From Diphasiastrum complanatum (lineage: Eukaryota; Streptophyta; Lycopodiopsida; Lycopodiales; Lycopodiaceae), in the NCBI GenBank assembly GCA_029204225.1, contig MU832008.1, positions 1-64,000 on the forward strand: 64,000 nucleotides of DNA, read 5' to 3'. The notes under the pieces were generated by a model. It searched no databases. It worked only from the letters and a program-made list of their open reading frames with translations, and was not told where the DNA came from. A program made the translations under genes and the position numbers. Of the stretch, positions 21,780 to 32,048 are shown piece after piece (position 1 is the first letter of the stretch; the number at the start of each line of letters is the position of its first letter).

Positions 21780-23020
21780 ATTCTGATATTACTACTTATC
21801 TTAAGGATCAGATATATCCCAATGGTTACAATTTGGAGCAAAAGACAGTTTTTCAATATAAGGTAGCATCTTATACAATTATCAACAATGTTTTGTACAA
21901 GCTTGGTGCTGACCATCAACTACGAAGATGTCTCAAAACTGAAGACATTAAAAAGGTCGTTAAAGCCTTACACTCAGAATATGCAAGTGGACATTTTGCT
22001 TTGAAGAATACAATTAATAAGATATTGACTGGCAAGTATTGGTGGCCAACAATGTTCAAGGATGTATCAAATTTTATTCGTTCATGTGATCCATGCTAGA
22101 GATCTGGTAAGCCTACAAAAGCAATGAATTGGTCGTTGACACCAATCCTGCCTCTTGCACCATTCAAGAAGTGGGGGATTGACTTTGTCGGTCCAATCAA
22201 ACCTGTTATCCGACATACGAAATGTCGTTATGTTCTAGTTGCCACGGATTACACTACCAAGAACGTTGAAATAGAGGCAACGAAACAAAACGATGCAAAA
22301 ACTGTCGCGACGTTCTTATTCAAAAGTATAATCACAAGATATGGTTGTCCACTCGAACTAGGAAGTGACCAAGGAACACATTTTCTAAATGATACGATAC
22401 GGTTGCTGACAACCTATTTCTTGATCAAACAAAGAAAAACTACACCACATAATCCAAAAGCAAACGGGTTGACAGAAAGAGCTAATGGAATCTTATGTAA
22501 GATCCTGACTAAAATTACTATTGCACATGCAATGGATTGGAATCAGAAACTATCATCAGTTCTCTGGGCTTATCGCAACACAGAGAAAATCACGACAAAA
22601 CAGACACCATATTTCCTTACATATGGTATGCATCCTATCTTGCCAATTGAATTCGAGGTGAAAACCTTTTGTATTTAAGCTTAACGAATAGATGCAGAAT
22701 TAATAAACGAAAGGTTGACTAATATTGAAGAACTAGCTGAAGCTCGAGAGACTTCACAAAAATTAATGGAGAAAATCCAAAAACAAAGAAAGAAGAAATA
22801 TGACAATCATATAAAAAAATGTGATCTTAAAGCTGATGATTATGCGCTGATATATGACAGTCGCCATCAAAAGTTCCTTGGAAAACTCCATATGCAATGG
22901 CTTGGACCATATAAAGTCATAGAGGTGTTTGACAATGGTTCTGTGCAACTTCAATCACTTGAAGGTGAACCATTACCGACACGTATTAACGGGTCCAGAC
23001 TGAAGAAATACTACTTTTGA
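21780..23020 (+). pseudogene. Gyp-4 integrase with GPY module
   Basis: The zinc-binding domain has HSEYASGHF, YWWPTMFKDV and SCDPC. A TAG at 22,097-22,099 directly after that Cys pair replaces the normal Gln. The core holds all three catalytic residues: GIDFVGPI (D), LGSDQGTHF (D) and ANGLTERANG (E). AYRNTEKITTKQTPYFLTYG follows. A stop near 22,678 separates the C-terminal part, which ends with the GPY-type module LGPYKVIEVFDNGSVQL and stops at 23,020. The same stop position is seen in the Gyp-7 integrase piece at 51 kb. Confidence 0.87.
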
Positions 23021-23844
23021 CCAGAATTTTGTTTTATTCTTACTATTTTCTAGTATTTTTTTGAAAACAATCGTGAATTTTCTTTTATCTTGTCTAAATT
23101 TTTTCGTAACATTCCTTTTATTTTTTTCTTTCTAGAAAATTTCTAGAAATTTTTGAGCAATTTTCGAGAATTTTCGAGAATTTTTCTTGACTTCTTTCAA
23201 TCTTTCAATATCATTTTAAAAGTATTTTCGAGAACTTTTCGAGATTTTTTTCACGACACTAAAATTGTTAATCAAATTTTCATAAATCGTTTTTGAGAAT
23301 TTTTCTAGCATTATCTCCAGTTTTTTGAGAAATTTTCTAGTATGTTGTTAAATTCTTCGAGAAATTTTCGTGAGTTTCTGTAACATTTTTCAAGATCCTT
23401 CGAGAAAGTTTCGCGAAACTTTCTAGAATCTTTCTAGCATATTTTCAAAAATCTTTCGAGAATATCTTGACCTACTTTTTGTATCCCTCCATTAAAGATG
23501 ATGGCCACGTGATCATCATTATTCACATGTGTGTACGCTCACAAATATTGATTTATTTTTTCTTTTCACAAACGATTTTCCGTCATTAAAGATCGATCTA
23601 GCAAATTATAGTTTCAAACACTGCGCCATGCATGTCCTCCATAAATGGAAGTGACAGATGTCATGTCACCATGCCACATCATCACCCCTTCCACACCGCT
23701 ACTGCTTATCAGAGTTATTTTTCATTTTTTTTATTTACACTTTCTACCTGCAAAGTTTATGCTTTCCTGCGCTCACTCTTTGCGATCAAAGCACTCTTTT
23801 ACGAACTATTGCGATCTACAAAGATATCATTAAACATTTGAACA
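23021..23844 (+). other. Gyp-4 spacer between integrase and accessory frame
   Basis: 824 bp without a gene. The first half is T-rich and packed with TTCNNGAA palindromes (listed separately). The second half (23,470-23,844) has CACGTG-like and CATCACC segments and a likely promoter or leader for the downstream reading frame, but nothing I can define. Confidence 0.5.
23130..23462. promoter_or_regulatory. Cluster of ten TTCNNGAA palindromes (heat-shock-element-like)
   Basis: Perfect TTCNNGAA sites start at 23130, 23141, 23163, 23173, 23227, 23356, 23399, 23410, 23421 and 23455. Several are spaced 10-11 bp, which puts them on the same helical face. TTCNNGAA is the core of heat-shock factor binding sites, and plant LTR elements activated by heat carry such sites. 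Function here is inferred. A purely repetitive T-rich origin is possible. Confidence 0.45.
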
Positions 23845-26065
23845 ATGGCTTCCGGATTAGGTTCGAGTTCTAATATCATTTGGAAAGCATGCGCAAGAAT
23901 CTGCCTTGGCATCGATCCATTCCTTTTTGGATCGATGCAGGTTGGGTGATTTGAAAGTGGACCCCTCCATCATCCTCTCTGAAGTCAGTAATGAATTCGT
24001 GAACTCCATCCATTCAATTTCGGAGGTAGACTTCAAAGTTCATGTATGAGGCCAATTCTTCACTATCACTGAAGACCTGTTCTGCACAGCTCTCGGATTA
24101 CCTCTGGATGAGAAGCTACTTTCAACTAACAAAGATTCGGTGGATGAAACTGCCCACTTCTTAAGCAATTGTTTCGTACCCACAAAGGGGTACAAAATCT
24201 CTATGATCCGAGATACAACATTCAAGTTGTTTTGTAAATATGCAAGCCAAGCAATCTTTTTGAAGGATGTGGATGCCACCATTTCAGTTCAAAATTTTGG
24301 GTATATATTAGATGCTCTTGCGGGTAATCTAGTGTGCTTCGGCGTTATCACATACAAAGCCTTTTTGCGCTGGATTAAGCACCAAAAGTTTTCTGGAGTT
24401 GGAGCCCATGTATCTTGACTCTGTGCTTATTTTGACATATTGAACGATCAAGAGAAAACCAATCTGACAGGAAGATTGTTGGTTCCCAATCCAATAGATC
24501 TTTTCAGCATCCTTTCTGTACCTATTCTAGTTCCACTTGATGCTGCACCAACAGTCAAAGTAGCAGCCACCACTACTATGGAGAGTGAAGCTCTGGCAAT
24601 AAAAACCAATGGAGCTGCTGCTGCTACGGATTCTTCAAAGCTAGCATCTGCTTCCACATCTCAGAAGCAGCCAAGCGCATCCACCTCTGAGGATGATGCA
24701 ACCCAGTCCGATACATCAGACAAGGGATGCATAGCTGTTGAAGGCGACACCAGGGCAACTATGGCAGATGACAAAGAACCAGACGACCAGCCCCAGTGGT
24801 TTCGATCCATGACATAGAAAGCCAAGGACCTTGTGGCTGAAGTATATGAGTTCGACAAGTACCACCGTCAATTCACGATGCAACTTATCACCTCAGAGAG
24901 AAAATCTCTAGACTCTTTGAAGGATTCCTTCGAGAAGATCGATTCGCTCGAATCAAACAACACGAAGCTAATCGAACAACATCATCCTCTCGAAACACAG
25001 CTTCAGACTTTAATAAAGGAAGCTGATTCTTTGAAGCAAACCAATAAGGCGATTCAAGCCAAGTCTGACAATTTTCAGACTCAAAATGATTCTTTGAAGT
25101 AGCAACTTTTGGTTGCAAATCAACATAATGTCGCGCTCCAGAGACATCTACAAGAGGAGCGAATGACAAGATTAAAGGCAGAACCTGCTTTGTCCCTGAG
25201 CACCACTGCAGGGTCAATATATGTATGCTGTCGAATATATCCGTATCAAAGAACTTCCAGTTTGCAAAACGAAGATAATAAGCGACATTTTTGGAAGCGA
25301 AAGCCACAGTTTCAGCTGTACAAACCACAAGCGGTTGTAGATTCAGGCGCATTCGACGATGCAGGTCTGCTGATAAATATCAATATGGCTTATCCGAAAT
25401 TATTCAGTCTATATGTGGATTGGGAGCAAAACCTTGTAGAATATTTTGCAGAGATTCGCCATAATTCGCAAGATAGAAGGAAGTCATTTCGTTATAAGCA
25501 ATTTTGTACATATACATTTTGGCAGTTTGGTACCTTTGCAGCGAAGACATTATTTTTTGTTCAGAACCTTTATGCTAAAAGCAATTTCATTAGATTTTAG
25601 TCTCGTTACTATAAAGAAATCACTCTACGAAGTGATTCAGAAGAGGATACCAAGTTAACCCAGGAGCTGTTTGATGGAACATTACTCCCGGTTAAGTTAG
25701 AAGAATTCGACAACTTACCAGTTGGCCGCTATACCAAATCGAAAGAAGACTTGCTCTTGATCTAAGCTCAACAGAACTTGGATCTTGCTCCAAAGTTATA
25801 TGAAGAACTGAATCATTCTTGAATATTCATTCGTGTCTTTGTCGTGGTGATGTTTCTATGGGATGCTGAATTTTTGAAGCTTAAAGATGTTTTGAAGTTT
25901 GATTTCAGTTGTCATCAACAATTCAAAGATCAACTCAAAACAACCTATTCAATTAAAAAAACAGCAAGACACATATTCTCTAAGTTGAAGAAATATCTAA
26001 AGGACGAAATACACGAAGAAATATCTTTTCGCCTCAACGAAAATCTGACAAACAAAAATGTTTCT
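23845..26065 (+). pseudogene. Gyp-4 3' accessory reading frame (env-position), broken
   Basis: ATG 23,845 opens MASGLGSSSNIIWKACARIC, then stops. The frame resumes with FTITEDLFCTALGLPLDEK and QNFGYILDALAGNLVCFGVI, reminiscent of the N-terminal module of plant transposon/env-like ORFs. A Ser/Thr/Ala-rich acidic spacer follows (24,560-24,780). A coiled coil comes next (SLDSLKDSFEKIDSLESN, LIKEADSLKQTNKAIQAKSD). The tail has aromatic-rich segments to about 26,065. Single stops interrupt an otherwise consistent reading. It lies between integrase and the 3' LTR, where Athila-type elements carry env-like genes, but I see no clear transmembrane segment. Confidence 0.55.
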
Positions 26066-26129
26066 TGAATACTCCTCGAAATAAAGATGATATGTTCACG
26101 AGGACGTTTCACATTTGAGGAAGGGGATA

Positions 26130-26500
26130 TGTGATGCCACGAAAATGTTAAATATTGAATATCAACATAAATATGGCATGATATACTCGAAAATGAAGAT
26201 ATGAGCTGGTTAATTATAAATCATGAAGAGGCCTAAGTCATTTTTCAGGAATATATCTCCTAAGTACTTGCTTTGTAATTAAGGGCAAGACCTTTTAAAG
26301 GAAAAGACATTGTCTTGGACAACCTTTACTAGGTCGTCCATACGAAATGACTAGATACAAAAAGTCATGATAAACTAGAGTAACTTTAACTCATAGTTAA
26401 GTATACCTCCTATGGTATAGGTGAACATATTTTCAGATTCATCCAATGGTGGGTTCCAAAGTGATTGGATCTTGCTTATACAGTAGGATGCAGTCTGGAT
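26130..26500 (+). mobile_element. Gyp-4 3' LTR, right border uncertain
   Basis: It starts TGTGATGCCACGAAAATG after the purine-rich GAGGAAGGGGATA, a plausible polypurine tract. The first 81 bp match the 5' remnant at 19,838. No clear CA terminus or GTATT duplication is found before the Gyp-3 leader repeats near 26,520, so the right end was probably cut by the rearrangement that brought Gyp-3 here. Confidence 0.6.
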
Positions 26501-26519
26501 CTCAAGGATCTAATCGATC

Positions 26520-27450
26520 TGATTGGCCGAAAGTGAATTTTAGGCCTTTTGTGGTGGTTTTTTTTTTATAACTTTTCACTCCTTGCACTGATTGACCTGA
26601 GATTTTGAGAGTAGCTGGATCTGATGCAGATCTTTCTACTGATCTGGTCAGCGAGGGTTCCCTTGTGCGAGGGTTGGTTGTGCGAGGGTTTTTTAGGTAT
26701 TTTTGCAAATAAAAAAAATAATATCTCTCAGATCTATGGGAAGTAACTCTCGCAAGGTTCACAGTAGCTGGATTTGGGTCAGATCTCACTATAAAATTCT
26801 CTGCGAGAGTTAACTCTCGCAAGAAGTGAAAATTTCATTGTCTGCGAGGTTTAAAACCACTATTTTGGCTTAATCTTCACCAAATCTTTGTACTAACTCT
26901 CACAGGCTTCCTCACTGATGGAAATTAACATTCTAAATCAATTGAGAGGGTCTACGAGATTCTTACTGGGATGATTTATTGGATCTTCACTTTTTAGTGA
27001 TTTTTTAGCACTTAGCCCAATTTCCTGATCACTGAAATCAAACTAACTCTCGCAAGCTCTTCTGTGTCCTGGTCTCACTGAGATGAAACTTCAAAATCCT
27101 CTGCAAGAGTTCTTGCTCACTGAAACTGAAAATTTTGTTGCCTGTGAGGGTTCATTGGTACTTTCTCACCTTTTTTTCACTGGGAACTCTCGCACATGTA
27201 CTTAGACATCAAACTAACTCTCGCAAGCTTCTATGTGTCCTGGTCTCAATGAGATGGAACTTTAGAGGGCTCTGCAAGAGTTCTTATGAAGATTTGAATT
27301 TTTTTGGATTTTTTCAAGAGTTTTTTGAATTTTTTATGATTTTTCTCTGATTTTTTCAATCTGCTTGGAACTAACTCTCGCAAACTTCTATGCAAATCTA
27401 GGACAATACCCTGGAGCTCCTTCCAATCATGCAAGAATTAATTCTCACTG
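26520..27450 (-). repeat. Gyp-3 leader minisatellite, about 155-bp period
   Basis: Diverged tandem units recur near 26,745, 26,895, 27,044, 27,213 and 27,370, each with (C)TAACTCTCGCAAG followed by CCTGGTCTCA(A/C)TGAGATG and CTCTGCAAGAGTT. The same unit, in reverse complement, forms the leader array of Gyp-6 at 47.5-48.8 kb. Here it lies downstream of the minus-strand LTR and primer site, as expected for a 5' leader. Confidence 0.75.
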
Positions 27451-27728
27451 ATTCTGGAGATATAAAAATTTGATGAGATTTTAGGCTCTGTTTTCCTCCA
27501 AAATGTAGATTGGTGTGTTTTTTGAATTTTTTGGCTGGTTGGTTTGGGTTTCAAGCCCTTAGAGGCTATTCAGGGCATCCTCTATCCTGTCACACCTCGT
27601 CTACAAGCTGTGAATAGTCCAAACACAGAAAAATACAGAAAAGTAACTCTAAACACCCAAAAATCTATCTGAAACTACTCTAAATAGCAAGAAAATAGCT
27701 AAAATATAGCTAAACTAGTTAGTGGAAA
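27451..27728 (-). other. Gyp-3 leader, non-repetitive part
   Basis: Sequence between the primer site and the minisatellite, with no gene. TTTGGACTATTCACAGC and GAGGATGCCCTGAATAG-type words are seen on the minus strand. Confidence 0.55.
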
Positions 27729-27750
27729 CCTATCCCCGGCAACAGCGCCA
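27729..27750 (-). other. Gyp-3 primer-binding site (tRNA-Asp)
   Basis: On the minus strand TGGCGCTGTTGCCGGGGATA follows the LTR end CCCTACA after one G. It matches the complement of plant tRNA-Asp (TGGCGCCGTTGCCGGGGAT) with one mismatch. This proves that the adjacent LTR is a 5' LTR reading leftward. Confidence 0.9.
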
Positions 27751-27751
27751 C

Positions 27752-28577
27752 TGTAGGGTCGAAGATCTTCGGTAGTATAGCCCTCCCGCCAGTCAACAAG
27801 GGTTAGATCACTGAATAGGTACCTAACTGTGCATAGATGCTATTTTTAGTTAGTTTCCTACTTTCTCCCTTAGCTCTATTCACCACTAACACTACTCTCC
27901 CTTAACTCTACTCCTCTACACTAAAATTCTTCATGGTTTTGGGTGAAGAGAAGGGGTAGAAAAGAAGAGCAAGAGAGAAGAGAAGAGAGAAAGAGAGAGA
28001 GAGAGAGATGAGATGGTGGTTAGCTGAAATGCTCAATATCATTGCTTATAGAGAAACCTTAACTAATTACAAACAAAAAGCATGGAAGAAATGGAAAGAA
28101 CAAGCAATCCCAACGATAGCATAAGCAAGAGTGATTAGCAAATGAGGATGCTTGAGCTCTCAAAATGATAGAGTCTCCTCTCTCTATTAAGCATGAAAAT
28201 AGTGTACAAATGGTGCCTTTTTATAAAATGGGGAAGGCCCTTGCCCCTCAATCCTATTGGCTACTAGTCACATTGATCCTATCCATTTATCTTGGACCCA
28301 ACTTGATCCAAGGGTCCATAAAAAGTACATTAAACTTCGCAAGATTCATGTGAGTCCCCATTTGGACCCAATTCTAAAAAGTGATCTCTAAGTTTAAAAA
28401 TGACTTTGGGCCTCTAGTTTTATTTTAATTCCAAGGCCCAAGTCAATTTTGTTTTATTTACACTTAAGCTTGCGTATTCATTGGGCATGGGCTTATGCGC
28501 GTAGGATGCCATGCCCTCGCAACACATTTTATTGGACGATTTTATTTATGTACACTTTGTTGGGAATACCCCCAACA
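27752..28577 (-). mobile_element. Gyp-3 LTR, minus copy (5' end of element)
   Basis: 826 bp, the reverse complement of 8,276-9,097 with few differences, starting TGTTGGGGGTATTCCC at 28,577 and ending CCCTACA at 27,752. It is flanked at 28,578-28,582 by GTTTG, which pairs as a target duplication with CAAAC beside the other, oppositely oriented LTR. The next base to the right resumes the Cop-1 leader. Confidence 0.88.
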
Positions 28578-28582
28578 GTTTG

Positions 28583-29172
28583 GATAAGCTTTTGTCTCTC
28601 TTTTCAGGTTGAAGGAAGGCGCCCAACAGAGATCTTGGAGTAATTTGTGGCACCCAAAAATCAGAATCTCAAATCTAATTTTTATGCAACCAGTTTCAGC
28701 AAGTTTTGTTTGGAGGAGGGAGCCCAAAAATCTGCTACTAATTTTTGGTTGTGGTGTCTCATTATCTTGTTGTTTTTGTTTTCAATTTTGCATTTGTGTA
28801 GGAGGGTGCCCAAAATTCAGCAAACCTTATTCAGGGTTAGGTCAACTTGTGGTTGAAAATTTGCAGATTCTTAGCAAGCAGTAGGGCATTTTTAGCAGCC
28901 CTACTAGAGTGTGTGTTGATCATACAATTTGGCTTCCTAATTGGGTTTTGTTGTAGGCTTCAATCGAAGCTAACCTAATTGTCAAGAAGTTGGTTTTTTA
29001 ATGCAGAAAGACAGCCATATTTCCATTATCTTTTGAGCTCTTTGGTTGTAGATTGAAAGACATCTTGTGCTCTTACTTTTAGCTCTTTGTTTGCTGAAAT
29101 TTTTTTGGGTAGATTTGGTTGTGGAAAGGCTCTCTTTCCTATCTACTACAAGCTAAAATTCTGTTGGAGGAA
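28583..29172 (+). other. Cop-1 leader, distal part
   Basis: 590 bp of untranslated leader before the Cop-1 gag ATG. It contains several similar words (GGCGCCCAACAGAG, GGAGCCCAAAAATC, GGTGCCCAAAATTC) and no gene. Its proximal part, with primer site and LTR, is on the minus strand at 9.1-9.4 kb. Confidence 0.65.
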
Positions 29173-29509
29173 ATGGCTAAAGAATTAGAAGCTATTGGTT
29201 CTTTGTTTAGTGAAGATCAGTTGGATGGCACAAACTACTCCTTGTGGAGTTACATGATAAAGAATCTTCTCGTAGTGAACGGGCTGTGGGATTCGGTCAA
29301 TGGTGATGAGGAAAATCCTTCGTCTTTGGCACCTCCTACACTTCGTGGATCATCATCATCAACATCAGCTTCTCCATCTTCGGAAGAACAAAAGAAGTGG
29401 GATAGAAGGGTTGCACAAGCACATTCTATAGTTGCTCTTGTTGTGAGAGATCTATCTTACCTCATATTAGATCTTGTAAGACATCTAAAAGTGCATGGGA
29501 TACACTTTA
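29173..29509 (+). pseudogene. Cop-1 gag N-terminus, interrupted by Cop-2
   Basis: The frame starts MAKELEAIGSLFSEDQLDGT, then NYSLWSYMIKNLLVVNGLWD, the usual copia gag entry, and runs to a site reading AWDTLY, where Cop-2 has inserted with target duplication CTTTA. The rest of gag continues at 33,744. A frame change occurs shortly before the insertion (around 29,480). Confidence 0.85.
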
Positions 29510-30163
29510 TGTGAGAGATTTCAACTAGTTTAGTCTAGTTTAGTCACATTTTGGTAAATTGTCAATAAGAGGCCAAAACTCATTATAGGCTTAGAGATAA
29601 ACTTTTTGAAGTTATATTAGTTTAAAATACATTCAATAAACACTTTTGAAAAGAGTGGAAAAGTTGGTAGTCAAGTTTGAGAGAGATTCAAATATGAATT
29701 TTGGGTACATTGAATCTAGACCCAAAAATAGTAGGGTTTACATTTTGGAGGGAAAGCCAAGTGGCCAAATAGGGTTTGGAAACTCTATAAAAGGATGTAA
29801 CTCGTGGAGAGACACATCTTCTCTCTTCTCTCTCTCATTTCATCATTATACATGGTTCTCTTTGGGTTCTACTACTCATTGGTGCACTATCTTGGTGTTA
29901 TCTTGCAATTCTATGTGTAGAATGATCATTTATTGCTATTTCCGGTTCCACACGTGTGAAATATAGTAGGGTACTGTAATTGTACGGACATCACACATAT
30001 TTTATGTTTTGGTTCATGTTTGATCAATATCTCTTAGAGTTTGCATCTCATTTTGTATGTAGATGCTGATTTTTCTACATTGGCAAGATTGTTGATTTGC
30101 TTGTTATTGTAACCAAATATTTGGGATTTGGATTGGATCTTGAATGATCTGAAATCCTTCACA
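29510..30163 (+). mobile_element. Cop-2 5' LTR
   Basis: 654 bp from TGTGAGAGATTTCAAC to GAAATCCTTCACA, the same length as the 3' LTR and nearly identical to it. It is preceded by the target duplication CTTTA (29,505-29,509) and followed by TGGTATCAGAAC at 30,164, an initiator-Met primer site. Confidence 0.95.
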
Positions 30164-30765
30164 TGGTATCAGAACTCTTGTGTTTCAAGTTATGAAAGGA
30201 TCAGCCATCTTTAGCAAGGATTTGGAGGAGTTACCAATGCTAGAGCATGCTAGATTGATTTCTACTCAAAAATCAGCATTTTTGCATGTGTAGAATTAAT
30301 CTTTTGTAGGTCAAAACTCAATATAGGACTATATACTTGATCAATTCAGATTTCACACTTGGTTTACTGGAATTAGATTATTTTTGGTGCATTAGGAAGG
30401 TCTCATTGGAGTCTACAAGAAGATATACCAAGTTTCTAGAAATTGCATGTAGAATTTGAGATATTCAATTTTTTGTTATTTTGTCAAAACCCTAATTTTG
30501 ATTGGATATCTAGTTTGTGAGGTTACTGAACTTCATTTGAGTGTGTTTCAACCTTAGGAAGTGGCAAGAATCATTATATTGAGGATAGATCATAGGTTGA
30601 TCAAGATTTCACTATTCTATGTGTTGATTTTCTAGTTAGAAGTGCTAGAAGAGATTTGAGAGGTTCCATATCTTTGTGATTTCTTCTTGAGTTCATTTGT
30701 TGACATTCAAGAGAGTGCTTTGTGCATTGGAACAGGTTGAAAGAAGAAGATCAGGTCACTTCAAC
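30164..30765 (+). other. Cop-2 primer site and leader
   Basis: The primer site TGGTATCAGAAC opens a 600-bp untranslated leader homologous to that of Cop-3 (36,938-37,536). No gene. Confidence 0.85.
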
Positions 30766-31617
30766 ATGGCTACAAGTGGTGGATTTATGTTGGAGAGCAA
30801 TGATAGGCTTACCTCAATCAACTATTCTACTTGGAAGGTGAGGATGGAGTCCTTATTGGAGATGAATGAGTTGATGGAGATTGTTGCAGGTGTCGAGGAG
30901 AGACCTCAAGCACCTCAAGATCAAGTGAGGTATGACAAGAGAGCAAAGAAAGCTCTACACATGACTAAGATAAATGTTACCAATGAACTTCTCAAGGAAG
31001 TTGGTAAGTGCACATCATCTTTGGAGGCTTGGGAAGCTTTGAAGAAGCTTTATGAATCCAAGTCTACATCAAGAGTGCTTACTCTTAGGAGGCAAATCTT
31101 TCAAAGTTTGCAAAAGAAGGAAGAGAGTACTCATGCTTTTGTTTTGAGGGTTAAGACATTCAATGATGAGTTAGCATGTATTGATGAAAGCATTAAGGAG
31201 GTAGAGCTTGTTCAAGTTATACTTAATGGCTTGTTGGATGATCATGCTAATCTTGTTCAAAGTTTTGCTATTCAAAAGACTTTGCCAAGTATTGTGGATT
31301 TGCAAGATATCTTGGTGAATGAGGAGTATAGGCTTCAATCAAGAGGAGGTGGATCTACATCGACATCTCATTATGAAGAGGATGCTATGTTCATCAAAGG
31401 CAAGTTCAAGTGCAAAGGCAAAGGCAAGTGGTCTAAAGGGCAAGATCAAGGTGAGACTTCTTCTTTTGGCAAAAAGAAATATAGGTCTAAGTTGAAATGC
31501 TTTTATTGTGGAATCAAAGTGAAGGGAAGAGCAATGGAATATTGGTTCTTGGGAAGCTCCAAGGCATGGATCTCACATCTCTTCATCAACTCAAAGGATT
31601 CTATGATTGTGAATTGA
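30766..31617 (+). CDS. Cop-2 gag, truncated in the zinc knuckle
   Basis: 284-codon open frame starting MATSGGFMLESNDRLTSINY. It contains STWKVRMESLLEMNELM, TSSLEAWEALKKLYESKST and RVLTLRRQIFQSLQKKEEST, the standard copia gag core, and a Lys/Gly-rich nucleocapsid tail. The zinc knuckle begins KCFYCGIK, but instead of GHFASE the sequence diverges at about 31,518 and the frame runs on in unrelated residues to TGA. The chosen ATG matches the homologous gag of Cop-3. It could still make a capsid-like protein, but cannot bind RNA through an intact knuckle. Confidence 0.85.
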   Translation: MATSGGFMLESNDRLTSINYSTWKVRMESLLEMNELMEIVAGVEERPQAPQDQVRYDKRAKKALHMTKINVTNELLKEVGKCTSSLEAWEALKKLYESKSTSRVLTLRRQIFQSLQKKEESTHAFVLRVKTFNDELACIDESIKEVELVQVILNGLLDDHANLVQSFAIQKTLPSIVDLQDILVNEEYRLQSRGGGSTSTSHYEEDAMFIKGKFKCKGKGKWSKGQDQGETSSFGKKKYRSKLKCFYCGIKVKGRAMEYWFLGSSKAWISHLFINSKDSMIVN

Positions 31618-32048
31618 TCACTCATGATCGAGATGGCAAAAGGTTGGTTGGAGAAGACTACATGGAACAAATTGAGAGGCAATTTCTTCAAGACAAGGGA
31701 GATCTCATTGGTGAGCTTATTGAGGTTTGTTATGGGTTCAAGAGGGCTGGATTTATTAGGTTTGATACTCATATTCACCTACTCTACTTCATGTTGGATG
31801 GAAAAATTGGAATCTATCTTTTGATTTATGATGGTGACATTGGTGACATTATTTTCACTAACCTTTGTGGAAATTCGAGATCAAGCATTGATGAGTTCTT
31901 GCTGGATATTGATCATATGTTTGAGAGGGAGTATTTCCAGAGGTTCAGGTATGAAGATATTCATATCTTGATGATCAAGAGAAAGGTAAGCAAGTGGAAG
32001 CGACTCACTTTGCTTTACTCACATGTTTTGGAGAATTTTCTTGTGTAG
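31518..32048 (+). CDS. Cop-2 specific reading frame, unidentified
   Basis: A frame open from 31,497 to 32,048 reads LTSLHQLKGFYDCELITHDR, then IERQFLQDKGDLIGELIEVC and FDTHIHLLYFMLDGKIGIYL. It has no motif of protease, integrase, RT or RNase H, and it replaces the whole pol that Cop-3 has at the same place. I do not recognise it. It could be a captured host fragment or an old, shuffled copia piece. No start codon or signal singles out a translation start. Confidence 0.4.
   Translation, partial: SEGKSNGILVLGKLQGMDLTSLHQLKGFYDCELITHDRDGKRLVGEDYMEQIERQFLQDKGDLIGELIEVCYGFKRAGFIRFDTHIHLLYFMLDGKIGIYLLIYDGDIGDIIFTNLCGNSRSSIDEFLLDIDHMFEREYFQRFRYEDIHILMIKRKVSKWKRLTLLYSHVLENFLV

Noticed and set aside
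22097-22099. U-to-C RNA editing of the TAG codon to CAG
   Set aside because: Such editing in ferns, hornworts and lycophytes is known for organelle transcripts, not nuclear retroelements. Shared ancestry or deamination is simpler.
24888-25352. Minus-strand frame of 154 codons
   Set aside because: It is antisense to the coiled-coil reading of the Gyp-4 accessory frame, which has the more protein-like pattern.
26502-26822. 106-codon minus-strand frame
   Set aside because: It lies in the Gyp-4 LTR / Gyp-3 leader junction and has no retroelement or host motif. Likely chance.
26520-27450. Evenly spaced repeats that superficially resemble a CRISPR-type array
   Set aside because: Units are about 155 bp, diverged and contiguous without unique spacers, in plant DNA next to a gypsy primer site. 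They are a leader minisatellite.
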